In this document: one piece after another, positions 18,248-26,884 of the stretch | How the letters are laid out: each line of letters starts with the position of its first letter | Numbering within the stretch: the stretch's first letter is position 1 | Source: an uncultured Rivibacter sp. | GTDB taxonomy: Bacteria > Pseudomonadota > Gammaproteobacteria > Burkholderiales > Burkholderiaceae | Reading direction: 5' to 3' | NCBI GenBank assembly: GCA_946480925.1 | Contig: CAMLLU010000025.1 | Span: 1 to 64,000 of the forward strand | DNA: 64,000 nt | Notes under the pieces: model-generated | Seen by the model: only the letters and a program-made list of their open reading frames with translations | Databases searched by the model: none | Told to the model about the DNA's origin: nothing | Made by a program: the position numbers and the translations under genes

Positions 18248-18941
18248 ATGACGCCACCGCCCCGTGTGCTGCTGCTCGAAGACGACCCCGCCATCGCGCG
18301 CACCGTGGCCTATGCGCTCGAGCGTGACGGATTCGGCGTGCAGCACGTGCTGCTGGTGCGCGAGGCAGCCGAACAGCTGCGCGAAGGCGTGGCGGACGTC
18401 GCCATCCTCGACGTGGGCCTGCCCGACGGCAGCGGACTTGACCTGTCGCACGCTGCGTCACGAACAACCGGCGCTGCCCATCGTGCTGCTCACCGCGCGC
18501 AGCGACGAAACCGACCGCGTGCTCGGCCTCGAGCTCGGCGCCGACGACTACATCGCCAAGCCCTTCAGCCCGCGAGAACTGGTAGCCCGCGTGCGTGCGC
18601 TGCTGCGGCGCGCGCGGCTGGCACCCGTGCCCATGGCCACGGGCCGCCCGCTGTTCAAGCTCGACGACGCCGGCTCGCGGGTGCGCTATGCCGGCCAGCC
18701 GCTTTCGCTCACGCGCCGAGAGCTCGGCCTCTTGCGCGTGCTGCTGCGCGCGCCGGGTCGCATCCACAGCCGCGAGTCGTTGCTCGATGCGGTGTGGGGC
18801 TCGGACGCCGACAGCGGCGACCGCACGGTGGACACGCACATCAAGACCTTGCGCGCCAAGCTGCGCGAGGTGAAGCCCGAGCTCGACCTCATCGTTACGC
18901 ATCGCGGGTTGGGCTATTCGCTGGAGCTGCCGGCATCGTGA
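18248..18941 (+). pseudogene. creB: Response regulator CreB, frameshifted
   Basis: This is an OmpR-family response regulator whose reading frame breaks at about 18444-18447. Upstream (ATG 18248) the receiver domain reads [20 protein letters not shown] ... [16 protein letters not shown]. Downstream, in another frame, it continues [22 protein letters not shown] ... [20 protein letters not shown] and the winged-helix DNA-binding domain [13 protein letters not shown], ending [13 protein letters not shown] at 18941. The order matches E. coli CreB throughout. Loss of one TG from a TGTG would explain the shift. It is either a true mutation, a sequencing error or (less likely) recoding. creC follows 51 bases later. 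Confidence 0.85.
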
Positions 18942-18992
18942 AGCCAGCGAACACCAGGGCCCCCTCATGAACTTCGCGGGAGGAAACGCCTC

Positions 18993-20432
18993 GTGAAGCT
19001 CGGCGTGCGCCTGCTGCTGGGCTTCTTTCTCATCACCGGGCTCGCGGCGTTTTTCGTGCTGCGCGTGTTCGTGGCCGAGGTGAAGCCCAGCGTGCGCGAG
19101 GTGATGGAAGACGTGCTGGTGGACACCGCCAACCTGCTGGCCGAACAGGTGGCCGACGAGCTGGCCGCGCTGCCCGAAGGCGGCACGCTCGAGCAGTCAC
19201 GTTTCGCCGAGCGCGTGCGCGACTACGCGGCGCGCCCCATCGACGCGAAGATCTGGGGCCTTTCCAAACGCAGCCTCGACTTCCGCATCTACGTCACCGA
19301 CGTGCGCGGCCGCGTCGTCTTCGATGCCGGCGCACGCCAAGGCACTGCGGTGGGCGCCGACTACTCGCGCTGGCGCGACGTGGCCCTCACGCTGCGCGGT
19401 GAATACGGCGCGCGCGCCACGCGCGAATTGCAGGCCGACGACCGCACCTCGATCATGTACGTGGCCGCGCCGGTGCGCCATGCCGGCAACGTGATCGGCG
19501 TGTTGACGGTGGCCAAGCCGCTGGCCACCGTGCAGCCCTTCATCGACCGCGCCGAACGCAAGATCCTCGTGGCCGGTGCCTGGCTGCTGGGCCTGTCGCT
19601 CCTGATCGGGGTGGTGGTCACCGGCTGGCTGGTGTGGTCGATCCGGCGCCTGAGGCGCTATGCGCAACAGGTCGACGGCGGCGGCCGGCGCATGGAGGTG
19701 CCGGCGTTGTCGGGCGAGCTCGGCGACCTGGCTGCCGCGATGGATGCGATGCGGGAGCGGCTCGATGGCCGCGAACAGCTCGAGCACACCGTGCGCGCGT
19801 TGACGCACGAGCTCAAGAGCCCGCTGGCCGCCATTCGCGGCGCGGCCGAGCTGCTGCGCGACCCGCTGCCCGAGGCCGACCGAGTGGGCTTTGCGCAGCA
19901 GATCGAAGAGCAGAGCGAACGCCTGCGCACGCTGGTCGACCGGCTGCTGGAGCTCTCCAAACTCGAAGGCCGGCGCGCGCTCGAACACGCGGGCCCTGTG
20001 TCGCTGCTGCGCTGTGCGGAAGCGGCCTGGGCTTCGCAGCGTGCCCGCGCCGAACAGCGTCGCATCGGCCTGCGCTGGCTGGCACCGCCGGACGAAGGCG
20101 TCACGGTGCAGGGCGATGCCGAACTCATCACGCTGGCGATGACCAACCTGTTCGCCAATGCGCTGGACTTCGCGCCCGAAGGCAGCGAACTCGACGTGGC
20201 GGTGAATGCCGGCGGCGAATTCACGCTGCGAGACCACGGCCCGGGCGTGCCGGATTACGCGCGGGCGCAACTCGGCCAGCGCTTCTATTCGACGCCGCGG
20301 CCCGGCGACCACGCGCCCAAGAGCAGCGGCCTGGGCCTGGCCATCGTGCAGCAGGTGATGGCTCTGCACGGAGGCTCGTGGGAAGGCGAGCCGGCGCAGC
20401 CCGGGTGGCGGGTGAAGTTGCGGTTCGCGTAG
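18993..20432 (+). CDS. creC: Two-component sensor histidine kinase CreC
   Basis: This 479-residue inner-membrane sensor kinase pairs with CreB. The N-terminus [20 protein letters not shown] is the first helix, followed by [23 protein letters not shown]. The periplasmic sensor contains [21 protein letters not shown] and [18 protein letters not shown], the CreC-specific pattern. A second helix lies near residues 190-213. HisKA has the phosphoacceptor in [20 protein letters not shown], and HATPase shows [26 protein letters not shown] and [12 protein letters not shown]. The start is GTG at 18993. It is intact although its partner creB is frameshifted. Confidence 0.93.
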   Translation: MKLGVRLLLGFFLITGLAAFFVLRVFVAEVKPSVREVMEDVLVDTANLLAEQVADELAALPEGGTLEQSRFAERVRDYAARPIDAKIWGLSKRSLDFRIYVTDVRGRVVFDAGARQGTAVGADYSRWRDVALTLRGEYGARATRELQADDRTSIMYVAAPVRHAGNVIGVLTVAKPLATVQPFIDRAERKILVAGAWLLGLSLLIGVVVTGWLVWSIRRLRRYAQQVDGGGRRMEVPALSGELGDLAAAMDAMRERLDGREQLEHTVRALTHELKSPLAAIRGAAELLRDPLPEADRVGFAQQIEEQSERLRTLVDRLLELSKLEGRRALEHAGPVSLLRCAEAAWASQRARAEQRRIGLRWLAPPDEGVTVQGDAELITLAMTNLFANALDFAPEGSELDVAVNAGGEFTLRDHGPGVPDYARAQLGQRFYSTPRPGDHAPKSSGLGLAIVQQVMALHGGSWEGEPAQPGWRVKLRFA

Positions 20433-20543
20433 GCGACGACAGCGCCCGGCTTTCGTGGACTGGGTCACGAGCACGGCCCCGCAGGGCTTACAGAGACTCG
20501 GCAATCAGGTCGATAACCCGCTGAGACACCAGCCGGCCGGCTG

Positions 20544-21725
20544 GTGACCGATGCGTCCATGCCAGATTCTCTTTTCGAGCGAAACGCCAACGCCAACGCC
20601 GCTGCCGCAGCGCCTTCAGCACAGGAAGCTGCCGTGCGGTGGCGGGCGGAATTCCGCCAGTCCGCGACGGATGGGCACCGCCAGGCTGCGTACAGGATCC
20701 TGTTCTTCATCCTGCTCGACCTTGTGTTGCTGAGCGGCTATGCGGCTACGGGCGCCATTCACCCGTTCGCGGTGGCCCTGTTCGGCCTTGCAGGCGTTTG
20801 CGAGGTGGCCGTGTTCCGGTTTGCCATCGCGCGTGGGTGGCATCTTCGCGGCTCGGGCATCGGTGTCGCGGCTGGCATGACCTGCCTGGTGTCGGCGCAC
20901 CTGCTGGGGTTCGCCTTCTACATCCCGCAGGTGGGGCTGCTGATGCTGATGACGCTGATCACCGTGATCGCCATGACAGCGCTCACGCTGCCGGTGAAGT
21001 ACACGGCCGTGCTGTGCGTCGTGCTCGGTCTGTGCACCGCCGTGCTGATGGGCCAGCACGACACCGATCTCTCCGTGCCGATGCGCACCTGGCCCGAGCA
21101 GGCCCTGAGCGCCCTGTGGTTCACCATGCTCCTGGGGCGAGGCGCCCTGCTCAACCTCAAGGGGCAGGAGCTCAGGTCGTCGCTGGCGCGCAAGAGCACG
21201 GCCCTGGCAGAAGCGCTCGACCAGCTGGAGTTGCTGGCCACGCGGGACGAGCTGACCGGCGTGCTCAACCGCCGTGCCGCGATGCAGGTCCTCGCTGAGG
21301 AGCTGGCGCGCTCGCGGCGCACCGGGCGGTCTTTCAGCATCGCTATGTTCGACGTCGACAAGTTCAAGCAGATCAACGACCGGCTGGGCCATGGGACGGG
21401 CGATCTGGTGCTCAAGCAGTTCGCTTCGGTGGCCAAGGCGGCCGTCCGCGACACCGACCGTTTCGCACGCATCGGCGGAGAAGAATTCCTGCTGGTGATG
21501 CCCGAACAGCAAGACCCGCAAGGCGCGGCACAGGTCGCCGATCGCTTGCGCGGGCTGGTCGAGCAGCACGCGTGGGCCAGCGTGGAGGCGAGCCTGGCCG
21601 TGACGGTCTCCGCCGGCGTGGCGACCCTGCGCACGGCGGAGACGTTGGAGCAGCTGATGGCACGCGGGGACCTGGCCCTCTACGCGGCCAAGGGCCACGG
21701 GCGCAATCAAGTGCATCTGGGCTGA
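20544..21725 (+). CDS. Membrane GGDEF-domain diguanylate cyclase
   Basis: This 393-residue protein has about six transmembrane helices (residues 50-205), a short coiled-coil linker (LAEALDQLELLATRDELTGVLNRR) and a C-terminal GGDEF domain. The active-site loop is GGEEF, and RDTD eight residues upstream is a canonical RxxD inhibitory site. It should therefore be an active, product-inhibited cyclic di-GMP synthase. The start is GTG at 20544, or ATG at 20559. It sits between creC and creD, where no such gene is expected, 111 bases after creC and 139 bases before creD. Confidence 0.9.
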   Translation: MTDASMPDSLFERNANANAAAAAPSAQEAAVRWRAEFRQSATDGHRQAAYRILFFILLDLVLLSGYAATGAIHPFAVALFGLAGVCEVAVFRFAIARGWHLRGSGIGVAAGMTCLVSAHLLGFAFYIPQVGLLMLMTLITVIAMTALTLPVKYTAVLCVVLGLCTAVLMGQHDTDLSVPMRTWPEQALSALWFTMLLGRGALLNLKGQELRSSLARKSTALAEALDQLELLATRDELTGVLNRRAAMQVLAEELARSRRTGRSFSIAMFDVDKFKQINDRLGHGTGDLVLKQFASVAKAAVRDTDRFARIGGEEFLLVMPEQQDPQGAAQVADRLRGLVEQHAWASVEASLAVTVSAGVATLRTAETLEQLMARGDLALYAAKGHGRNQVHLG

Positions 21726-21778
21726 GTGGCGGGCGGCCTCTGCATGCCGCTGTGCTGCCGACGACGCATCGACCCGAC

Positions 21779-21794
21779 TTCACCGCCGCTTCAC
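21779..21794 (+). promoter_or_regulatory. CreB-binding cre-tag upstream of creD
   Basis: The sequence TTCACCGCCGCTTCAC is a perfect TTCAC-N6-TTCAC direct repeat, the published recognition tag of phospho-CreB in E. coli. It lies 71 bases before the creD ATG, downstream of the GGDEF stop, so it is positioned to activate creD. No other copy was noticed near creB or creC. Confidence 0.75.
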
Positions 21795-21864
21795 AAACTT
21801 CGCGCTCCCCTCACCACCTGTCGCGACGCTCGTGCTTCCAACAACTCTCCTGGGAGCCGGAGCG

Positions 21865-23340
21865 ATGAGACCCCACCCCTTCCTGACGAAAGCCCTGGCC
21901 GTGGGCGGCGTCACCGTGCTGCTGTGCCTGGCGCTGGCGCGCATCGGCGGCATCGTCGATGAACGCCAGGGCCGCCAGTTCGAAGCCGAACGCAGCGTCG
22001 AAACCAGCCTGGCCGGCCGCCAGGCGTTGCTCGGGCCGGTGCTGCACCGATCGTGTGTCGAGGAATGGGACACCACGGTGGGTGAAGGCAAGGACAGGCG
22101 CGTGGTGACCGACAAGCGCGAGTTCCGCCTGTCGCTCGCACCGACGCAGCTGCACATCGACGCCGGCGCCAGCCTGGAGCCGCGCTACCGCGGCCTGTTC
22201 AAAGTCAATGCTTACGCCACCAAGGCCACGCTGCAGGCGCAATGGGTCAGCCTCGCGCCGCTGGCAGGCCAGCGCGACCACGTGGGCTCACGCCTGGCGT
22301 GCGGCGACCCGATCCTGATGGTGGCTGTGAGCGATGCGCGCGGCATCCGCCTCGCCCAGGTGCGAAGCAACGGCAGCAGCCACCGCGTGCTGCCCGGCAC
22401 CTTTCATGGCAGCTATCCGCGTGGCTTTCACAGCGTGCTGGCCAGTTCTCTGGTCGAGGGGGCAGACGTCGCCGCGTCGCCCTTGAGCGCCGAGCTGACG
22501 CTCGAGCTCGTGGGCACAGCCGAGCTGGCCATTGCGCCGGTGGCCGACACCACGCTGGTGCAACTGCGCTCGGACTGGCCGCACCCCAGCTTTGGCGGCC
22601 GCTTCCTGCCGGCCGAGCGCGAGGTGCGCGACAACGGCTTTTCGGCCACCTGGCGCGTTTCTTCTCTGGCCACCACGGCCGCGCAGGACTACGCGCGCGG
22701 CGCCGAGCTTTGCGCGCCGGCGGGCGGCGAAGGCCTCGGCGACTACGCCGTGCCGCGCTGGGCGGCCGCAGCCGCTGCGGAAGCAGCGGGCCAGAAGGGC
22801 AAGGGCTGTGTCGAAACGCTGGGCGTGGCCTTCATCGACCCCGTGAACCCCTATTCGCTCAGCGACCGCGCCACGAAATACGGGCTGCTCTTCATCGCCC
22901 TCACCTTCGCGATCGTCGCGCTGTGCGAGGTGCTGGGCGGCGTGCGTGTGCACCCGGTGCAGTACGCGCTGGTCGGCGCCGCACTCACGCTGTTCTTTCT
23001 GCTGCTGCTGAGCCTTTCCGAACACCTGGCCTTCGCATGGGCCTATGGCGCGGCGAGCGCGGGTGTCGTGCTGCTGCTGGGCTACTACGGCGCCCATGTA
23101 TTGGGCGGCTGGCTCGTGGGCGCCGTCTTCGGCGCGGGGGCCGCGCTGCTGTACGGCGTGCTCTACGTGCTGCTGCAGATGGAGCAGACCGCGCTTGCGA
23201 TGGGCTCGCTGCTGCTGTTCGCAGTGCTGGCGGCGGTGATGGTGCTCACGCGGCGTGTGGACTGGTACCGCCTCACCAGCGGCCTGCGTGCCGAGGGCAA
23301 CGGCGCGGGTGCCACCAAGGAGCCAGGCCATGCAGTTTGA
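21865..23340 (+). CDS. creD: Inner-membrane protein CreD
   Basis: This 491-residue membrane protein is of the CreD family, whose expression depends on CreBC and which is linked to envelope and beta-lactam responses. The N-terminal helix (FLTKALAVGGVTVLLCLALARIGGIVDER) is followed by a large extracytoplasmic domain (residues 30-330). A C-terminal bundle of about five helices starts at the family signature KYGLLFIALTFAIVALCEVL. The ATG at 21865 has GGAGCCGGAG upstream; a longer GTG start at 21832 is possible. A perfect cre-tag precedes it. Its stop overlaps the next gene by 11 bases. Confidence 0.92.
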   Translation: MRPHPFLTKALAVGGVTVLLCLALARIGGIVDERQGRQFEAERSVETSLAGRQALLGPVLHRSCVEEWDTTVGEGKDRRVVTDKREFRLSLAPTQLHIDAGASLEPRYRGLFKVNAYATKATLQAQWVSLAPLAGQRDHVGSRLACGDPILMVAVSDARGIRLAQVRSNGSSHRVLPGTFHGSYPRGFHSVLASSLVEGADVAASPLSAELTLELVGTAELAIAPVADTTLVQLRSDWPHPSFGGRFLPAEREVRDNGFSATWRVSSLATTAAQDYARGAELCAPAGGEGLGDYAVPRWAAAAAAEAAGQKGKGCVETLGVAFIDPVNPYSLSDRATKYGLLFIALTFAIVALCEVLGGVRVHPVQYALVGAALTLFFLLLLSLSEHLAFAWAYGAASAGVVLLLGYYGAHVLGGWLVGAVFGAGAALLYGVLYVLLQMEQTALAMGSLLLFAVLAAVMVLTRRVDWYRLTSGLRAEGNGAGATKEPGHAV

Positions 23341-24493
23341 CCTCATCGTCGTGGGCGCGAGCTTCGCCGGCATCGCCTGCGCACGGGCCGCCGCGCAGGC
23401 CGGCTTGCGCGTGTGCGTCATCGACCGCAAGCCGCATGCTCGCGCGCAGGTTCACACCACCGGCCTGCTGGTGCGCGAAGCGGCCGAGATCGGCTGGCTG
23501 CGCGACATGCCGACACAGCTGACCCGTGCCGTACCCGAGGTGTGCGTGTATGCCCCTTCGTTGCGCCACGTGCGGCTGCGCTCGCCGGGCTATCACTTCC
23601 TGGCCACCGACACGCCCGCGCTGCTGCAGTGGATGGAAGCTCAGGCACGCCAGCTGGGCGTGGTGTTCTGCTGGGGGCTGCCGCTGCGCAGCTTGCGCCG
23701 TGCCGCACGCGGCTGCACCGTCAACGACGTGCTGCATGCGCGCTATCTCGTCGGGGCCGACGGGCCGCATTCCAAGGTGGCGCGCCTTACCGGGCTTTCC
23801 ACCAACACACGCTTCCTGAGCGGCGTGGAGCTGGAGTTTGCGGGCGCTGAATTGCACGACCCGCAGGCGATGCACTGCCTGGTGGACCGCCAGCTCGCGC
23901 CCGGCTACATCGGCTGGGCGCTGCAGGGCGTGGGCATGATGCAGCTGGGGCTGGCGCGCCGCCACGTGCCGGGGCAGCCGCCCGATGCGCAGGCGCTGTT
24001 GCGCAAGCTGGCCCCGCTGGTGCGTGAGCGTGACGAGCGGCCCAGCGGCACCCGGGCCGGGCTCATTCCGTGCGGCGGTGTGCTGCCTCGTCTCTTCGGC
24101 CCCGGCGTGCTGCTGGTGGGGGACGCGGCCGGCATGGTGTCGCCGCTCACCGCGGGCGGCATCCACCAGGCGTTGGCCTGCGGCGCGATTGCGGGCGAGG
24201 CGGTGGGCCAATGGTTGCGCGGGCGCGGGCCGCAGCCCGACGCTTGGCTGGCGCAACGCTACCCGCGTTTCGGCCTCAAGTGCGGCCTGCGCTGGGCCTA
24301 CGAGCGCCTGCAGTCCGATCGAGTGACCGAATGGCTGCTGGGCAGCCGGCTGGTGCAAGCGGCCGTCGGGCGCGTGTACTTCCACCGCCGCAGCCTGACG
24401 ACCGCGGTGCAACAGGCACCCGAGGCGGCGGCGCCCCTCAGCGCCGCGCCCCGCTCACAGCCGCCGACACCAGGCTTTCGATCTCGCCCGTGA
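23330..24493 (+). CDS. FAD-dependent oxidoreductase, geranylgeranyl-reductase-like
   Basis: The 387-residue flavoprotein has an N-terminal Rossmann FAD motif (DLIVVGASFAGIACARAAAQAG) and GADGPHSKVARL near residue 140. The second FAD motif, LLVGDAAGMVSPLTAGGIHQAL near residue 262, is typical of geranylgeranyl/digeranylgeranyl reductases and related group A flavoenzymes. Substrate is unknown; lipid desaturation/reduction or aromatic hydroxylation are both conceivable. The ATG at 23330 lies 11 bases inside creD. The 3' end overlaps the convergent PilJ-like gene by 56 bases, which is unusual. Confidence 0.8.
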   Translation: MQFDLIVVGASFAGIACARAAAQAGLRVCVIDRKPHARAQVHTTGLLVREAAEIGWLRDMPTQLTRAVPEVCVYAPSLRHVRLRSPGYHFLATDTPALLQWMEAQARQLGVVFCWGLPLRSLRRAARGCTVNDVLHARYLVGADGPHSKVARLTGLSTNTRFLSGVELEFAGAELHDPQAMHCLVDRQLAPGYIGWALQGVGMMQLGLARRHVPGQPPDAQALLRKLAPLVRERDERPSGTRAGLIPCGGVLPRLFGPGVLLVGDAAGMVSPLTAGGIHQALACGAIAGEAVGQWLRGRGPQPDAWLAQRYPRFGLKCGLRWAYERLQSDRVTEWLLGSRLVQAAVGRVYFHRRSLTTAVQQAPEAAAPLSAAPRSQPPTPGFRSRP

Positions 24494-25115
24494 TGCGCGT
24501 GAGCGTGTCGGCCACCACTGCGAACTCGCGGCCTGCGGGGCCGGCGCGCGCAGCGCTCACCTGCGCGTTGAAGGCCACGATGCGTGCCTGCTTCGCGATG
24601 GTCTGGACGTCGTTCATCAACGCCTGCTGGCGCGTATGCTGCTGCACCGCGTGGCGCGCGGCTTCGGTTTCGTAGATCTGTGTGAGCCGGTTCAGCAGGT
24701 CGAGCATCGGGCTGCAGGTGGCCACGAGCTCGTGCTGCAAGGCCTCGGCGTTGCGCAGCCGGTCCTCGATGGCGGCCAATGTGCGTTCGGTGAGCGCGAT
24801 GAACTCGCGGATGCGCACGTCGGCTTGCAGCGCACCGAAATAGGCTTCGCGGGCCGCGGCGAAGTGGGCTCCCGGCAGGTCCGGGCTGCCGTGCACCAGG
24901 CCGGCGTGGCTCACCGTGAACAGCGCCAGCGCTTCGCGAGCGGTGGCCAGTGCGCCGGCCCGGCCGCTTGCGGCCAGCACCGCATGCAGCACGATGCGCT
25001 GCGACAGCATGCGCTGCCGCCCCGCCAGGTTGATGAGGGCGCCGAGCTTTTCGCCCGACATTTCGCTGGTCGTTTGGCGAGCGGCGCCCGTGCGCGTGGC
25101 GGTGGCGGCGTGCAT
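24438..25115 (-). CDS. PilJ-type N-terminal domain / short MCP-like protein
   Basis: The 225-residue protein begins with the type IV pili methyl-accepting transducer (PilJ) signature LGALINLAGRQRMLSQRIVLHAVLA. A helical region follows, then a truncated MCP-like signalling hairpin (IAKQARIVAFNAQVSAARAGPAGREFAVVADTLTRI). There is no transmembrane helix and the methylation helices are missing, so it is a minimal, probably cytosolic sensor or adaptor rather than a complete chemoreceptor. The ATG at 25115 is chosen; a GTG at 25157 is possible. Its last 56 bases overlap the opposite-strand FAD gene. Confidence 0.75.
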   Translation of the reverse strand: MHAATATRTGAARQTTSEMSGEKLGALINLAGRQRMLSQRIVLHAVLAASGRAGALATAREALALFTVSHAGLVHGSPDLPGAHFAAAREAYFGALQADVRIREFIALTERTLAAIEDRLRNAEALQHELVATCSPMLDLLNRLTQIYETEAARHAVQQHTRQQALMNDVQTIAKQARIVAFNAQVSAARAGPAGREFAVVADTLTRITGEIESLVSAAVSGARR

Positions 25116-25228
25116 GACAACGGTGCAGGCTGATGGTGTTGCCTGCGCCCTGAGCACGAACCGTTCCGCGGCGGCCTCTTCAAGACGCGGTGGCTGGAGC
25201 CGCCCGCGCCTTGCGGCAATACGTCACG

Positions 25229-26098
25229 CTAGCCGAGCCGCCCGGCGCGAAAGTCCTCCACGGCCTGGAAGATTTCCTCGTGCGTGTTCATCACGAACGG
25301 CCCGTACTGAGCAATGGGCTCGTTCAGCGGCCGCCCGGCAATGAGCAGCGCCTTCGCATCTTCAGTGGCCGACAGCACCACGCCATCGCTGCCCGCCGTG
25401 TTGGCGAGGATGGCCATGCGTTGCGTACCCACCTCGGTGCGTGTTTCGCCGTCGCCTGCGAACACCGTGCCCCGGTACACGTAGACGAAGGCGTTGTGCG
25501 AAGCCGGCAGCACCTGCTCGAAGCGCGAGCCCGCCTTGAAGTGCAGGTCGAGGTAGAGCGGCTGCGTGCCCTCGCGCTGCATCGCGCCTTCCACGCCATG
25601 GCTCGCACCGGCGATCACGCGGGCCGTCACGCCCTCGGGCGTGTCGAACTGCGGGATCTCTTCGCTCGCGATGTCGCGATACCAGGGCTCGCACAGCTTG
25701 TCCTTGCCGGGCAGGTTGAGCCACAGCTGAAAGCCTTCCATCACGCCGTCCTGCTGCTCGGGCATTTCGGAATGCACGAGGCCGCGGCCGGCGGTCATCC
25801 ACTGCACGCCGCCGTTTTGCAGCAGGCCTTCGTGGCCCGCGCTGTCCTTGTGGCGCATGCGGCCGGCGATCATGTAGGTCACCGTCTCGAAGCCGCGGTG
25901 CGGGTGGTCGGGAAAGCCGGCACCGTAGTCCTTGGGGTCGTCGCTCGCAAAGTTGTCGAGCATCAGGAAGGGGTCGAGCCGGCGTTGCAGCGGCTGCGTG
26001 AGCACCCGTGTGAGCTTCACGCCGGCCCCGTCGCGCGTGGGCGCGCCGGTCACCAGGCGCTCGACCCGGCGCGGCCGGTTCACGGTTTCTGTGTTCAT
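25229..26098 (-). CDS. Pirin family protein
   Basis: This 289-residue cupin-type protein has the pirin metal site: HPHRGFETVTY (two His) and GLVHSEMP (His and Glu), followed by the C-terminal cupin half (FVYVYRGTVFAG). Some pirins have quercetin 2,3-dioxygenase activity; others are regulators, so a specific reaction cannot be given. The ATG at 26098 (MNTETVNRPRRVERLVTG) is preferred over an upstream frame that would run into azoR. It lies 50 bases downstream of azoR on the same strand, probably one operon for quinone/redox stress. Confidence 0.9.
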   Translation of the reverse strand: MNTETVNRPRRVERLVTGAPTRDGAGVKLTRVLTQPLQRRLDPFLMLDNFASDDPKDYGAGFPDHPHRGFETVTYMIAGRMRHKDSAGHEGLLQNGGVQWMTAGRGLVHSEMPEQQDGVMEGFQLWLNLPGKDKLCEPWYRDIASEEIPQFDTPEGVTARVIAGASHGVEGAMQREGTQPLYLDLHFKAGSRFEQVLPASHNAFVYVYRGTVFAGDGETRTEVGTQRMAILANTAGSDGVVLSATEDAKALLIAGRPLNEPIAQYGPFVMNTHEEIFQAVEDFRAGRLG

Positions 26099-26148
26099 GG
26101 TGACTCGTGTGCCCTGACTGGTGGCTTGTGAAAACCGGCCGTCGCCGG

Positions 26149-26763
26149 TCACTGGGTCACCGCGGCGGCGATCTCGCGGCGAGCGCTAGCCACGCCGGCT
26201 TCTGCCGCTTCGGGGCCCATGTTCAGGCCCTCGGCGTAGATGAACTGCACGTCGGTCATGCCCAGGAATCCGAGCACGGCCTTCAGCCACGGCACCTGGC
26301 TGTCGTTGGGCGTGTCGCGATACAGGCCGCCGCGGGTGAGCACGGCGTAGACCTTCTTGCCCTTGATCAGGCCTTCGGGGCCCTGCGCGGTATAGCGGAA
26401 GGTCACGCCGGCACGGGCGATCGCATCGATCCAGTTCTTGAACTGCACCGGCGCGCCGAAGTTGTACATCGGCACGGCCAGCACCAGCACATCGTTCGCC
26501 TGCACTTCAGCGATCAGCGTGTCGTCTTTGGCCACGCGGGCGGCTTGCCCGGTCGTGCGTTGCTCGGCCGGCGTGAACAGCGCGCCGAGGGCGGCTTCGT
26601 CGAGCACCGGGTGCGGGTTGACCGTGAGGTCACGCACGGTCAGCTGGGCGCCGGGGTTGGCGGCCAACAGGTGCTCGGTCAGCTCGTTGGCCAGGCGGGT
26701 GGATTGCGAACCCTGGCCGTTTTCGTAGCGGCGGGCGCTGGTGTTCAGTTGCAGGATCTTCAT
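26149..26763 (-). CDS. azoR: FMN-dependent NADH:quinone/azo reductase
   Basis: This 204-residue flavodoxin-fold oxidoreductase reduces quinones and azo dyes with NADH. It shows [11 protein letters not shown], the FMN phosphate-loop region [36 protein letters not shown] (AzoR signature near residue 93) and LTRGGLY. The length matches E. coli AzoR (201). The ATG at 26763 has GGAGAA just upstream. It is divergent from a LysR regulator across a 121-base spacer containing a long dyad, the usual arrangement for LysR-controlled azoR. Confidence 0.93.
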   Translation of the reverse strand: MKILQLNTSARRYENGQGSQSTRLANELTEHLLAANPGAQLTVRDLTVNPHPVLDEAALGALFTPAEQRTTGQAARVAKDDTLIAEVQANDVLVLAVPMYNFGAPVQFKNWIDAIARAGVTFRYTAQGPEGLIKGKKVYAVLTRGGLYRDTPNDSQVPWLKAVLGFLGMTDVQFIYAEGLNMGPEAAEAGVASARREIAAAVTQ

Positions 26764-26843
26764 GACGGGCTCCGGGAGAAGTGGTTGCGATGGAGCCAAT
26801 GTATTGGTGCCAAATCTGCCTAAAAAGGTGGTTCAATGGATAA

Positions 26844-26867
26844 GTTCGTTCCACTGGTGGAACAAAC
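26844..26867. promoter_or_regulatory. Dyad operator between azoR and the LysR gene
   Basis: A 24-base near-perfect inverted repeat centres on GTTCCAC-TG-GTGGAAC (26848-26863) and extends with outer GTT/AAC arms, with one mismatch per arm. It lies in the divergent promoter region and is a strong candidate LysR-family binding site. Confidence 0.65.
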
Positions 26868-26884
26868 TGCTGCGGAGCCCGCGC

